Assembly (NCBI GenBank): GCA_035527455.1
Contig: DATLAN010000086.1
Span: 1 to 9,689 of the forward strand
Length of the DNA: 9,689 nt
Reading direction: 5' to 3'
From: DATLAN01 sp035527455
GTDB taxonomy: Bacteria > Planctomycetota > Planctomycetia > Pirellulales > Thermoguttaceae
The notes beneath the pieces were generated by a model. It was given only the letters and a program-made list of their open reading frames with translations. It did not search any database and was not told the origin of the DNA. Made by a program: the position numbers and the translations under genes. Within the stretch, counting starts at the first letter, position 1, and every line of letters starts with the position of its first letter. Shown here piece by piece: positions 1 to 6,367 of this stretch.

Positions 1-7
1 GGTTGTC

Positions 8-26
8 GGCACGTTGAAAACGTGCC
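8..26 (+). promoter_or_regulatory. 5' leader hairpin upstream of the SGNH hydrolase gene
   Basis: Perfect 8-bp inverted repeat: GGCACGTT (8-15), loop GAA, AACGTGCC (19-26). It ends seven bases before the Shine-Dalgarno sequence of the next gene. The heptamer CACGTTG occurs at 10-16 and again at 28-34, running into the Shine-Dalgarno. A second small stem, CCCA (26-29) with TGGG (33-36), could cover part of the ribosome site. It may be a leader structure, an operator, or the end of an upstream transcript. No T-tract follows, so a classical intrinsic terminator is unlikely. The pairing is seen; the role is inference. Confidence 0.45.
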
Positions 27-33
27 CCACGTT

Positions 34-40
34 GGGAGGT
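34..40 (+). promoter_or_regulatory. Shine-Dalgarno that fixes the ATG-50 start
   Basis: GGGAGGT lies nine bases before the ATG at 50. The longer frame beginning at the TTG at 14 has no such site, and its start falls inside the hairpin at 8-26. This supports ATG-50 as the true start. Confidence 0.75.
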
Positions 41-49
41 ATCTGCACT

Positions 50-1279
50 ATGTTCATCAGTCTCCGGAAGTCCTCTTGGCGCGGCCGGCTGTTGCTCTTG
101 GCCGTCGCGGTGTTGTTGACGACTGGCGTGTCGACCGGTGCGGAGGAGGGACCGCCGATCAGCCCGAACGTCCAGCTTCGCGGCGGCCTGGACAACTGCC
201 GCATCCAGTTTGCCGAGAACAAGAAGGGCCACGTGGCCTTCATCGGCGGGTCGATCACCGAGATGAACGGCTATCGGCCGATGGTCTGCGAGATCCTCCG
301 GCGGAGGTTTCCCGAGACCGAGTTCACGTTCACCGACGCGGGCATCTCCTCGACCTGCTCCACGACCGGCGCGTTCCGGCTCAAGCGCGACGTGCTGTCG
401 AAAGGGCCGCTCGATCTGTTCTTCATCGAGTTCGCCGTCAACGACGACCAGGACGCCGCCCACGCCCGGCGTGAGTCTATTCGCGGCATGGAAGGGATCG
501 TGCGCCAGGTCCGCCAGCACAATCCTCACGCCGACGTCGTCATCACCTACTTCGTCAATCCGGACATGCTGGAGACGATCCAGTCGGGCAAAACGCCGAC
601 CTCCATCGACGGCCATGACGCGGTGGCCCGGCACTACGGCGTCTCGACGATCCACCTGGCCAAGGAAGTCGCCGATCGGATCGCGGCCGGCACGTTGACC
701 TGGGAGCAGTTCGGCGGCACGCACCCCGCCCCGGCCGGCAACGCCATTTGTGCCGGGATGATCGACCAGTTGATGAGCGCCGCCTGGAAGGACCCGCTGC
801 CGAAGGATGCCGTGAAGTCGCCTCATCCGATGCCCGGCGAACCGCTCGACGAGCAGTGTTACGACCGGGGGCGATTCATCGATCCGGGCCGGGCGGAGAT
901 CGGCGAGGGCTGGAAGCTCGACGTGCCGCCCTGGAAGGAAATCGCCGGGAGCTGCCGCGGCCGATTCCTGGACGTGCCCCTGTTGTGTGCCGAGAAGCCG
1001 GGCGCCGAACTGACCCTGCCGTTCGAGGGAAAGGCCGTGGGGGCCTACGTGCTCGCCGGTCCGGATGCGGGCATGGTGGAAGCGAGCATCGACGGCGGCC
1101 CTTTCGAGTCGATCGACCTCTACCACCGGTTCAGCCGCGGCCTGCACTATCCCCGCACCGTAATGTTCGCCACGGATCTGACACCGGGCGAACACACGCT
1201 GCGGTTGCGAATCTCCCAGAAGCAGAACCCATCGAGTTCCGGCCATGCCGTGCGGATTCTTCAGTTCGCGGGGAACTGA
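50..1279 (+). CDS. Exported SGNH/GDSL-type hydrolase with C-terminal beta-rich domain
   Basis: A 409-residue protein. Residues 1-31 form a signal peptide: basic start (LRKSSWRGR), hydrophobic core LLLLAVAVLL, and likely cleavage after about A31. The SGNH fold follows at about 60-245. Block I is FIGGSIT with the likely nucleophile S68, a block II-like glycine is at G98 in DAGISS, block III is EFAVND with N131, and the block V histidine is H225 in GGTHPAPAGN. Such enzymes cleave ester or acyl bonds, often acetyl groups on polysaccharides, but the substrate is not readable here. The acidic residue usually found just before the block V histidine is absent (G222, G223). Residues about 315-409 (GAELTLPFEGKAVGAYV onward, with a TPGEHTLRLR strand) look like a beta-sandwich accessory domain. 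Start chosen by the Shine-Dalgarno at 34-40. The 3' end overlaps the convergent gene by 19 bp. Confidence 0.88.
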   Translation: MFISLRKSSWRGRLLLLAVAVLLTTGVSTGAEEGPPISPNVQLRGGLDNCRIQFAENKKGHVAFIGGSITEMNGYRPMVCEILRRRFPETEFTFTDAGISSTCSTTGAFRLKRDVLSKGPLDLFFIEFAVNDDQDAAHARRESIRGMEGIVRQVRQHNPHADVVITYFVNPDMLETIQSGKTPTSIDGHDAVARHYGVSTIHLAKEVADRIAAGTLTWEQFGGTHPAPAGNAICAGMIDQLMSAAWKDPLPKDAVKSPHPMPGEPLDEQCYDRGRFIDPGRAEIGEGWKLDVPPWKEIAGSCRGRFLDVPLLCAEKPGAELTLPFEGKAVGAYVLAGPDAGMVEASIDGGPFESIDLYHRFSRGLHYPRTVMFATDLTPGEHTLRLRISQKQNPSSSGHAVRILQFAGN

Positions 1280-1281
1280 AG
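1259..1281. terminator. Inverted repeat embedding both convergent stop codons; candidate bidirectional terminator
   Basis: A 9-bp perfect stem: CTTCAGTTC (1259-1267), loop GCGGG, GAACTGAAG (1273-1281). The right arm contains the TGA of the plus-strand hydrolase (1277-1279). The left arm contains the TGA of the minus-strand gene (TCA at 1261-1263 on the plus strand). No T-tract follows on either side, so it is not a canonical intrinsic terminator. It could still act as a 3' end block or stabilising stem for both messages. The structure is seen; the function is inferred. Confidence 0.45.
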
Positions 1282-4227
1282 CCACTGTTGAAGTACGTTG
1301 CGCCGTTCGGCCTGGTCGCTGCCGACGATGATTCGCCCCTTGCCCACGCCGAGGATCTTGTCGTAAGATGCGATCAATTCGTCGGCCGTGAGCAACTGCT
1401 TCGCCCCGCAATAGCGCAGATCGACCAGGTGCGGCAGGGCCTCGTCCTTGCTGGCGAGTGAAGTCGGGTCGAACTCGGCCATTCGCGTCTTGACGTCTTC
1501 CGCCCGCTCGTCGGGCATCGCTCCCAGCACGTAGCTTCGGTCCACTTCCTTCAGCACGTCGGCGACCAGCTCCGCGGTGAGGTCTTTTCCCATCCTCTGG
1601 CCCGCCAACACGTCGGTGCTGCTCAGCAGCGTGGAACTCCAGGGCGGCAGCTTGCCGGCCACGTCATTGATGCGAACTCTCATCAGAACTTCGACCTGCC
1701 TGCCGATGCCGACGATTCGAGTGCTCCGGGACACGGTGACCAGCAGATCGAGTCCCTGCCGCCTGGCCGCCTCGAGCAGATCCGGATGATCGCCGCCGCC
1801 CAAAAGGATGATCTGGCGGGCAGGGACGTTGCCGCCGGGAGTCCAGTTCCCGAAGCGGCCCTCGGACGCCCAGCGCTCAAGGCCGAGGTAAACGTCGCGG
1901 CCAATCGTGCCGGTGACCATCGCCAACTGCTCGGGCGTGCTGATCGGCGGCTGTTGTTCCTCGCCGATCAGTTGGACGCCCAGCCCCCAGCGAATCCCGA
2001 TCGACGGTCGCCTGGCCGCCGGAAGCCAACGGACTCGCTCCAGCAGAGCCGCATCGTCACCGACGATCAGATCGACGTATTCTCGCCGCCCGTAGTCGCG
2101 ACTCGCTTTTTCGTACTCCGCCACGGTAGACGAATCGGGACCGGGAACGCCAATCCCCACTGGCGGTTGACCCGGCAAGGCCGCGCCGCCAAAGATGGTC
2201 TGAATCGAGATCTTCGAGTTGCCTTGAAACCTGGCGGGCATGGAGGCGAGCTTGCTGGCGGCCTCGGCGTCGGGAATCCGAGCGGGCCCCAGATAGGCCG
2301 CCTGTTGCGACGATTGCGAGGCGGTCAGCCAAACGCGGCCGTCGGGACTGCCCGTCACCTTGTCCCATGCGTTTTCAGACGTAGCAAAGCTGTACCGCCA
2401 GACGACGGCCTTGCGACTGGGATCGAAGAGCTGGCCGTCGAAAAGAAGATACTCCGCGCCGACGAACGCCAGGCAATCTCTACCGGAGGCCGGGCCGAAC
2501 TCGGTAAGCACTTCGCCGCTCTCCAAATCCCAGACGATCAGCTTCCCGCTGCCCAGCGCCGCCAGTTGCCGACCGTCGCGGCGGAAGGCACATAGATCGG
2601 CGGCAAACAGGCTGCCTGAAGGGGCCGCGAGGCTGCCCAAAGGCTTCCCCGTGCTCGCATCGACGATCTGCCCCGGCCACAGACCGCCGCCGGTCTCGAA
2701 GACTACCAGGTGGTTCCGCCCCGGGCTCAGCGCCGCGCGGGCGACGTTGGTCATCGAGTAAGCCTCACTCCGCTCCGGCAACGCCCACGCGACCAGCCGC
2801 TGCCCTTGGAGCGTGACCACGTGGTTGGGGTCGACGAACGCCGCCCAGCCGTGCGACGACGTGCTCGTGGGCGAGCAACGCCAATCCATGGCCAAGGTCC
2901 CTTCTTCCAGCGACCACACCTCGGCGTTGTTTTTGGCGACGATCAGCAATCGCGTTGCGTCGGGGCTGACGTCCACCGGTTCGCAACCACCGGGCACCTC
3001 GAACCGGCCCAGGTGCCGCCCGCCGACCAGATCGAATTGGTCGATCCAATACGTGGCAGTGCCGCGAGGCCCCGGTGTGCCGGCCGGTGGCGTGCTCATC
3101 ACGACCGCCCGACCTGTTTCGGCCGAAGAGAAGAGCACCCGCACGACATTGGTCAACGGAATCCGCAGCGAAATCGGTTGTGCGCCGAGGACTTTGCTCG
3201 AGGCCGCGGCCGGATCGGGCACGGCGTTCCACGGCCTCGGCGGCGGCTTGGGTGGTTCCAGTTCTCCCGGGGTCTTTATCGGCGTGTCCGGCACAGGCTT
3301 CGGCGGCAACGGTCGGGGCGGCCTCTTAACGGGGATATCCGAAGGCGGTCTTGCCGGTGGCCGCGGGTGGGTCGGCGGCGATGGTGGCGGCGTTTCCGCA
3401 CTCCGCGCGAAGACCCGACGCCAGAGGAGCTGGCTGCGGTACGGCGGCGCCGCACGGCCCCCTTCGGGCAAGCTGCTGATCATTCTCGCGCCGAAGGGTA
3501 TCAGGCCGATAACACACACATACATCCAACCGAGCGTGTTGAAGAAACCGAATCGGCCGCTCAAGTAGCACACCACCGCGATCAAGACGACGAGGATCGC
3601 CCAGGCCGCAAGCGCTTCGAGAATGATCAGGAAGAAACTCCCGTCCCACTGCGGCAGAGAATCAACGAACCGCTTGACCCGAACCAGGTCGATGACCATC
3701 CCCAAGAACAGGATGCCGCTGAGGCTGAAGCCGATGATTTGGGCGACCAGCACTTCGACCTCCTGCTTCCGTCGAATGAAGCTGATCAGGATGATCGCCA
3801 CGCCGATCGCCAGCAGAGTCGCTGCGGTGCGGTAAAACCCCGAGAGACCGTAGACCATCAACAGCAGCACCGCGACCACGCCCACGGCGAGGGCCAGTCG
3901 GTGCGTCCGGATGAATCTTCCCACGCCGGACGGCTTGGCCGCCGGCGGTCTTGGGATGCCTGACGGTTCTTTCGCACGGGCCGCCGATAGAAGAGGCGAC
4001 GCCCCCGCACTGTCAGGCATCTGAGAAAGGGCCGGGCCGCTGGTCAACTCCTCGTCGAGCAGGTCGGCCAAGGGGTCGCGCCATGGAGCGGAGGATTCAA
4101 TGTTGACCTCACCGACCGGCACGTCCACCGTAGCACCGCATTGGGGACACTTCAGCCGCTTGCCCGCGAGTTCCTCCGGCGCCGCGTATCGCTTCCCGCA
4201 CTGCCCACAAGCTACCGCAATACTCAT
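1261..4227 (-). CDS. Zinc-ribbon, multi-TM, proline-rich, propeller-like membrane protein of unknown function
   Basis: A 988-residue protein. Residues 7-30 form a zinc ribbon (C7xxC10 and C27xxC30, with the ELAGKRLKCPQCG signature common in planctomycete proteins). A variable linker runs to about 105. About five membrane helices follow at 111-129, 135-151, 160-180, 198-221 and 229-247. Residues 279-340 are very proline-rich. Residues about 350-640 read as beta-propeller repeats: DVSPDATRLLIV, LSPGRNHLVVF, a WD-like LIVWDLESGEVL at 563-574, and SPDGRVWLT. Residues about 645-988 are an unrecognised domain with a conspicuous IILLGGGDHPDLLEAARRQG stretch (806-825). The start is ATG 4225-4227, preceded by GGGGAGG. 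The open frame continues upstream to 5175, but that part is antisense to the divergent gene and lacks these motifs. A role in sensing or scaffolding at the membrane is only a guess. Confidence 0.85.
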   Translation of the reverse strand: MSIAVACGQCGKRYAAPEELAGKRLKCPQCGATVDVPVGEVNIESSAPWRDPLADLLDEELTSGPALSQMPDSAGASPLLSAARAKEPSGIPRPPAAKPSGVGRFIRTHRLALAVGVVAVLLLMVYGLSGFYRTAATLLAIGVAIILISFIRRKQEVEVLVAQIIGFSLSGILFLGMVIDLVRVKRFVDSLPQWDGSFFLIILEALAAWAILVVLIAVVCYLSGRFGFFNTLGWMYVCVIGLIPFGARMISSLPEGGRAAPPYRSQLLWRRVFARSAETPPPSPPTHPRPPARPPSDIPVKRPPRPLPPKPVPDTPIKTPGELEPPKPPPRPWNAVPDPAAASSKVLGAQPISLRIPLTNVVRVLFSSAETGRAVVMSTPPAGTPGPRGTATYWIDQFDLVGGRHLGRFEVPGGCEPVDVSPDATRLLIVAKNNAEVWSLEEGTLAMDWRCSPTSTSSHGWAAFVDPNHVVTLQGQRLVAWALPERSEAYSMTNVARAALSPGRNHLVVFETGGGLWPGQIVDASTGKPLGSLAAPSGSLFAADLCAFRRDGRQLAALGSGKLIVWDLESGEVLTEFGPASGRDCLAFVGAEYLLFDGQLFDPSRKAVVWRYSFATSENAWDKVTGSPDGRVWLTASQSSQQAAYLGPARIPDAEAASKLASMPARFQGNSKISIQTIFGGAALPGQPPVGIGVPGPDSSTVAEYEKASRDYGRREYVDLIVGDDAALLERVRWLPAARRPSIGIRWGLGVQLIGEEQQPPISTPEQLAMVTGTIGRDVYLGLERWASEGRFGNWTPGGNVPARQIILLGGGDHPDLLEAARRQGLDLLVTVSRSTRIVGIGRQVEVLMRVRINDVAGKLPPWSSTLLSSTDVLAGQRMGKDLTAELVADVLKEVDRSYVLGAMPDERAEDVKTRMAEFDPTSLASKDEALPHLVDLRYCGAKQLLTADELIASYDKILGVGKGRIIVGSDQAERRNVLQQWLQFPAN

Positions 4228-4232
4228 CGCAA

Positions 4233-4239
4233 CCTCCCC
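4233..4239 (-). promoter_or_regulatory. Shine-Dalgarno that fixes the 4227 start
   Basis: GGGGAGG on the minus strand, five bases before the ATG at 4227-4225. It decides the start in favour of the zinc-ribbon N-terminus (MSIAVACGQC) over the 316-codon upstream open extension. Confidence 0.75.
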
Positions 4240-4260
4240 ACGGGAATTGTGGTTGCCTGG

Positions 4261-4276
4261 CTCCAGCCATCTGGAG
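4261..4276 (-). promoter_or_regulatory. Small leader hairpin of the zinc-ribbon gene
   Basis: Perfect 6-bp stem: CTCCAG (4261-4266), four-base loop, CTGGAG (4271-4276). It lies between the proposed minus-strand -10 (4286-4281) and the Shine-Dalgarno, so it would be at the very 5' end of the transcript. It is a possible operator or message-stabilising stem. It is short enough to arise by chance. Confidence 0.3.
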
Positions 4277-4280
4277 GATA

Positions 4281-4309
4281 AGTATAAAGAAGCGCCGCTA
4301 CAAGCAGAA
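4281..4309 (-). promoter_or_regulatory. Candidate promoter for the 988-residue protein gene
   Basis: On the minus strand TATACT (4286-4281) matches the -10 consensus at five of six bases and lies about 55 bases before the start codon. The hexamer 17 bp upstream (TTCTGC, 4309-4304) is a weak -35. That -35 position overlaps the first arm of a 7-bp inverted repeat, CAGAAGG (4305-4311) with CCTTCTG (4333-4339), which could be an operator. Confidence 0.4.
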
Positions 4310-4421
4310 GGTGCCCCCCCCGCTTCGGCGTTCCTTCTGGGTTGGAAGTTCGGCGAAACGTTGCTCGCGCCTCCGTTGCATTGTTCCGGCAGGGCTGCGG
4401 CGTGTTTGGCGGTGTTCTGCA

Positions 4422-4430
4422 TGGTATAAT
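4422..4430 (+). promoter_or_regulatory. Extended -10 promoter for the TonB-like toroid gene
   Basis: TGGTATAAT is a perfect extended -10 element (TGnTATAAT), striking in such GC-rich DNA. No good -35 lies 16-18 bp upstream, which fits an extended -10 promoter. Transcription would start near 4436, leaving a leader of about 60 bases before the GTG at 4499. Confidence 0.55.
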
Positions 4431-4434
4431 GGGT

Positions 4435-4446
4435 AAAAGCGCTTTT
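4435..4446. promoter_or_regulatory. 12-bp perfect palindrome at the predicted transcription start
   Basis: AAAAGCGCTTTT is a perfect palindrome beginning five bases after the TATAAT, exactly where transcription should start. This is a plausible operator position, where a bound dimer would block initiation. A role is inferred only from position and symmetry. Confidence 0.35.
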
Positions 4447-4486
4447 CTCGTCTTCGCTTGCGCCGTTTGTCCTCCACGCGTCCGTT

Positions 4487-4490
4487 GGAG
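4487..4490 (+). promoter_or_regulatory. Shine-Dalgarno for the GTG-4499 start
   Basis: GGAG ends eight bases before GTG at 4499-4501. No better start lies in frame between it and the start of the conserved region, so GTG is accepted as initiator. Confidence 0.55.
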
Positions 4491-4498
4491 CCCGCGCC

Positions 4499-6118
4499 GT
4501 GCCCAAATCGCTGTCTGTTGAGCCCGACTTGCCGGATCGAAGTGATCTGGTGGCCCCCAATGCTGGGGGGCGTGTCGGTGCGGCGGGCAGCGCGTCGGGC
4601 CGCTCGCTTAGGGTACGTGTGCTTCCGCCGCCGCCGAAGGCCGATGAAGAAACGCTTCCGCTACAGGTGGATGTCGAAGAGACACCCTCGGCCGGCCATC
4701 GTTGGTGGTCGCCTCGCGGGTGGTCGGCCTGGGGCGTCAGTCTGGTGTTCCATTGCGGATTGCTCTTGACCTTGGCCCTGATCGTCGAGGCCGCGCGGCC
4801 CGGGGACACGGCCGGCGGACTGATCGTCGACACCAGCGTGGCCGATCCGCTGGAGTCGCTCTTCGAAGAAGGACAGGGCGAATCGTTCCTTCTGGATTCG
4901 GCCCAAACGGCGGACGAAATCCCCCAGCCCGATCCGCTGCTGGGGATGCTGTCGATCGCCGAGCCGGGGCAATCGGCGTCGGATCGCCAACCGCGACGGC
5001 CCTCCCCGTTCGGCATGGACCCGTCCGAACCGATCGATTGGCTCATGAGGACCGACGGGCCCACCGGCGGCGGACTGGAAGGCCGCAACCCGCAGACCCG
5101 AGCCGCCTTGGCCAAGGACGGAGGCGGAAACGAATTGAGCGAACGGGCCGTCGAACACGGCTTGCGATGGCTCATGGCCCATCAACGCGAGGACGGAAGC
5201 TGGCACTTCAACCATCACAAGGGCGCCTGCCGAGGGCAGTGCCGCGATCCGGGCACCGAAACCAGCACCACCGCCGCCACCGCCCTGGCCCTGTTGCCGT
5301 TCCTCGGCGCCGGATACACGCACACCGAAGGCGAGTACCGGCAGGTGGTCAACAATGGCATCTACTATCTGACCGGGCGGGCGCTGAAGACCTCGGAGGG
5401 ACTCGATTTCCAGGAAGGCACGATGTACGCCCAGGGGCTGGCCGCGATCGTGCTCTGCGAGGCCTACGCCATGACGGGCGATCCGAATCTCCGCCCGTTC
5501 GCGCAAGGGGCCGTCGATTTCATCGTCTACGCCCAGGACACCAAAGGCGGCGGCTGGCGGTACACGCCCGGCGAACCGGGCGACACCACGGTCACCGGCT
5601 GGCAGTTGATGGGTCTGAAGAGCGGGCGGCTGGCCAGGCTGCGGGTGCCCACGCCGGTGATCGCGCTGGTGGCGCATTTTCTCGACGGCGTGCAGTACGA
5701 CGACGGTGCCCAATACGGCTACATGATGCCCGAAGCCCGGCGGACGACCACGGCCATCGGCCTGCTCTGCCGCATGTACACCGGCTGGCGTCGCACGCGG
5801 CCGGCCCTGCACCGCGGGGTGGCCTACTTGAGCGAGTGGGGGCCGTCGGACGACGACATGTACTACAACTACTACGCCACCCAGGTGATGCGCCACTGGG
5901 AAGGTCCCGAGTGGGAGCGGTGGAACGTGCGGATGCGCGATTACCTGATCGAGACCCAGGCCGCCGCGGGCCACGAATCGGGCAGTTGGTACTTCGCCGG
6001 CGGCCACGGCGACAAAGGCGGCCGCCTCTACAACACGGCAATGGCCGTGATGATTCTGGAAGTCTACTACCGCTACATGCCGCTCTACGGGGCGGAGTCG
6101 GTGGAGGATGCGTTTTGA
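4499..6118 (+). CDS. Membrane-anchored prenyltransferase/squalene-oxidase-repeat (alpha/alpha toroid) protein with TonB-like anchor
   Basis: A 539-residue protein starting at GTG. Residues 1-70 are cytoplasmic, with a proline run VLPPPPK. One membrane helix lies at about 77-98 (WGVSLVFHCGLLLTLALIV), with positive residues on its N-side, so the rest is predicted periplasmic. The helix contains S81xxxH85, the spacing of the TonB membrane-helix motif needed for contact with ExbB/ExbD. Residues 100-210 form an acidic, flexible linker. Residues about 211-530 form an alpha/alpha-toroid domain with QW-like turns QREDGSW (229-235), TKGGGW (348-353) and GHESGSW (491-497), as in squalene-hopene cyclases and prenyltransferases. 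The cyclase DxDD acid motif is not seen, so cyclase activity is doubtful. A C244xxxC248 insertion follows the first QW turn. Divergent from the 988-residue protein gene, with its own extended -10 promoter. It resembles a widespread planctomycete family of unknown function. Confidence 0.86.
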   Translation: MPKSLSVEPDLPDRSDLVAPNAGGRVGAAGSASGRSLRVRVLPPPPKADEETLPLQVDVEETPSAGHRWWSPRGWSAWGVSLVFHCGLLLTLALIVEAARPGDTAGGLIVDTSVADPLESLFEEGQGESFLLDSAQTADEIPQPDPLLGMLSIAEPGQSASDRQPRRPSPFGMDPSEPIDWLMRTDGPTGGGLEGRNPQTRAALAKDGGGNELSERAVEHGLRWLMAHQREDGSWHFNHHKGACRGQCRDPGTETSTTAATALALLPFLGAGYTHTEGEYRQVVNNGIYYLTGRALKTSEGLDFQEGTMYAQGLAAIVLCEAYAMTGDPNLRPFAQGAVDFIVYAQDTKGGGWRYTPGEPGDTTVTGWQLMGLKSGRLARLRVPTPVIALVAHFLDGVQYDDGAQYGYMMPEARRTTTAIGLLCRMYTGWRRTRPALHRGVAYLSEWGPSDDDMYYNYYATQVMRHWEGPEWERWNVRMRDYLIETQAAAGHESGSWYFAGGHGDKGGRLYNTAMAVMILEVYYRYMPLYGAESVEDAF

Positions 6119-6156
6119 GCCCTCGGTGCTTGGGGTTGGGGAGCGAGCAGTGGCGA

Positions 6157-6268
6157 GTTGTCAGTGATCAGTTGTCAGTGATCAGTTGTCAGTGATCAGT
6201 TGTCAGTGATCAGTTTTCAGTGATCAGTTTTCAGTGATCAGTTTTCAGTGATCAGTTTTCAGTGATCG
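6157..6268. repeat. Eight-copy 14-bp tandem repeat
   Basis: Units begin at 6157, 6171, 6185, 6199, 6213, 6227, 6241 and 6255. The first four are GTTGTCAGTGATCA. The next three are GTTTTCAGTGATCA, and the last differs only in its final base (G for A). Each 14-mer is two related heptamers, GTTGTCA and GTGATCA, which differ at two positions, so the basal period is 7. Each unit carries one palindromic TGATCA (the last is TGATCG) and thus one GATC every 14 bp. The array lies 38 bp after the stop of the toroid protein gene and 18 bp before the A-tract of the facing terminator. It is non-coding. Heptameric arrays of this style are known in cyanobacteria and, as I recall, planctomycetes. Confidence 0.95.
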
Positions 6269-6286
6269 CGGTTGAGGATTCCGGTC

Positions 6287-6318
6287 AAGAAAAACGCCCC
6301 CGGACTGCGTTCCGGGGG
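6287..6318 (-). terminator. Intrinsic terminator of the discoidin-domain gene
   Basis: On the minus strand, stem CCCCCGGA with TCCGGGGG (8 bp, plus-strand arms 6297-6304 and 6311-6318, six-base loop) is followed by CG and then TTTTTCTT. It lies about 50 bases after the stop codon at 6368. On the plus strand the stem is followed by GATGAGGGG with no T-run, so it works in one direction only. The plus-strand gene ending at 6118 has no comparable terminator. Confidence 0.85.
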
Positions 6319-6367
6319 GATGAGGGGAGTGCGGACCTCCCACCGCAATCAAGCTCTCCCGCCACAA

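Noticed and set aside
14..49. TTG start for the SGNH hydrolase
   Set aside because: The start would sit inside the leader hairpin with no ribosome site. ATG-50 has a good one and begins a normal signal peptide.
2710..3963. A 417-codon plus-strand open frame opposite the 988-residue protein gene
   Set aside because: Arg-rich low-complexity translation with no recognisable motif. The opposite strand has clear zinc-ribbon, TM and propeller-like features.
4228..5175. N-terminal extension of the 988-residue protein
   Set aside because: The frame is open but antisense to the divergent gene and crosses both promoters. The strong Shine-Dalgarno and conserved zinc ribbon place the start at 4227.
4661..6007. 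A 448-codon minus-strand open frame opposite the toroid gene
   Set aside because: The composition is His/Arg/Gly/Pro-rich with no domain or good ribosome site. It mirrors a well-supported plus-strand gene, as expected for antisense frames in GC-rich DNA.
4499..6118. Calling the toroid protein a squalene-hopene cyclase
   Set aside because: No DxDD acid motif is visible. The protein has a TonB-like anchor and is predicted to face the periplasm. Only the fold family is supported.
6157..6268. CRISPR array
   Set aside because: The 14-bp units are directly adjacent with no spacers, and no cas genes are present.
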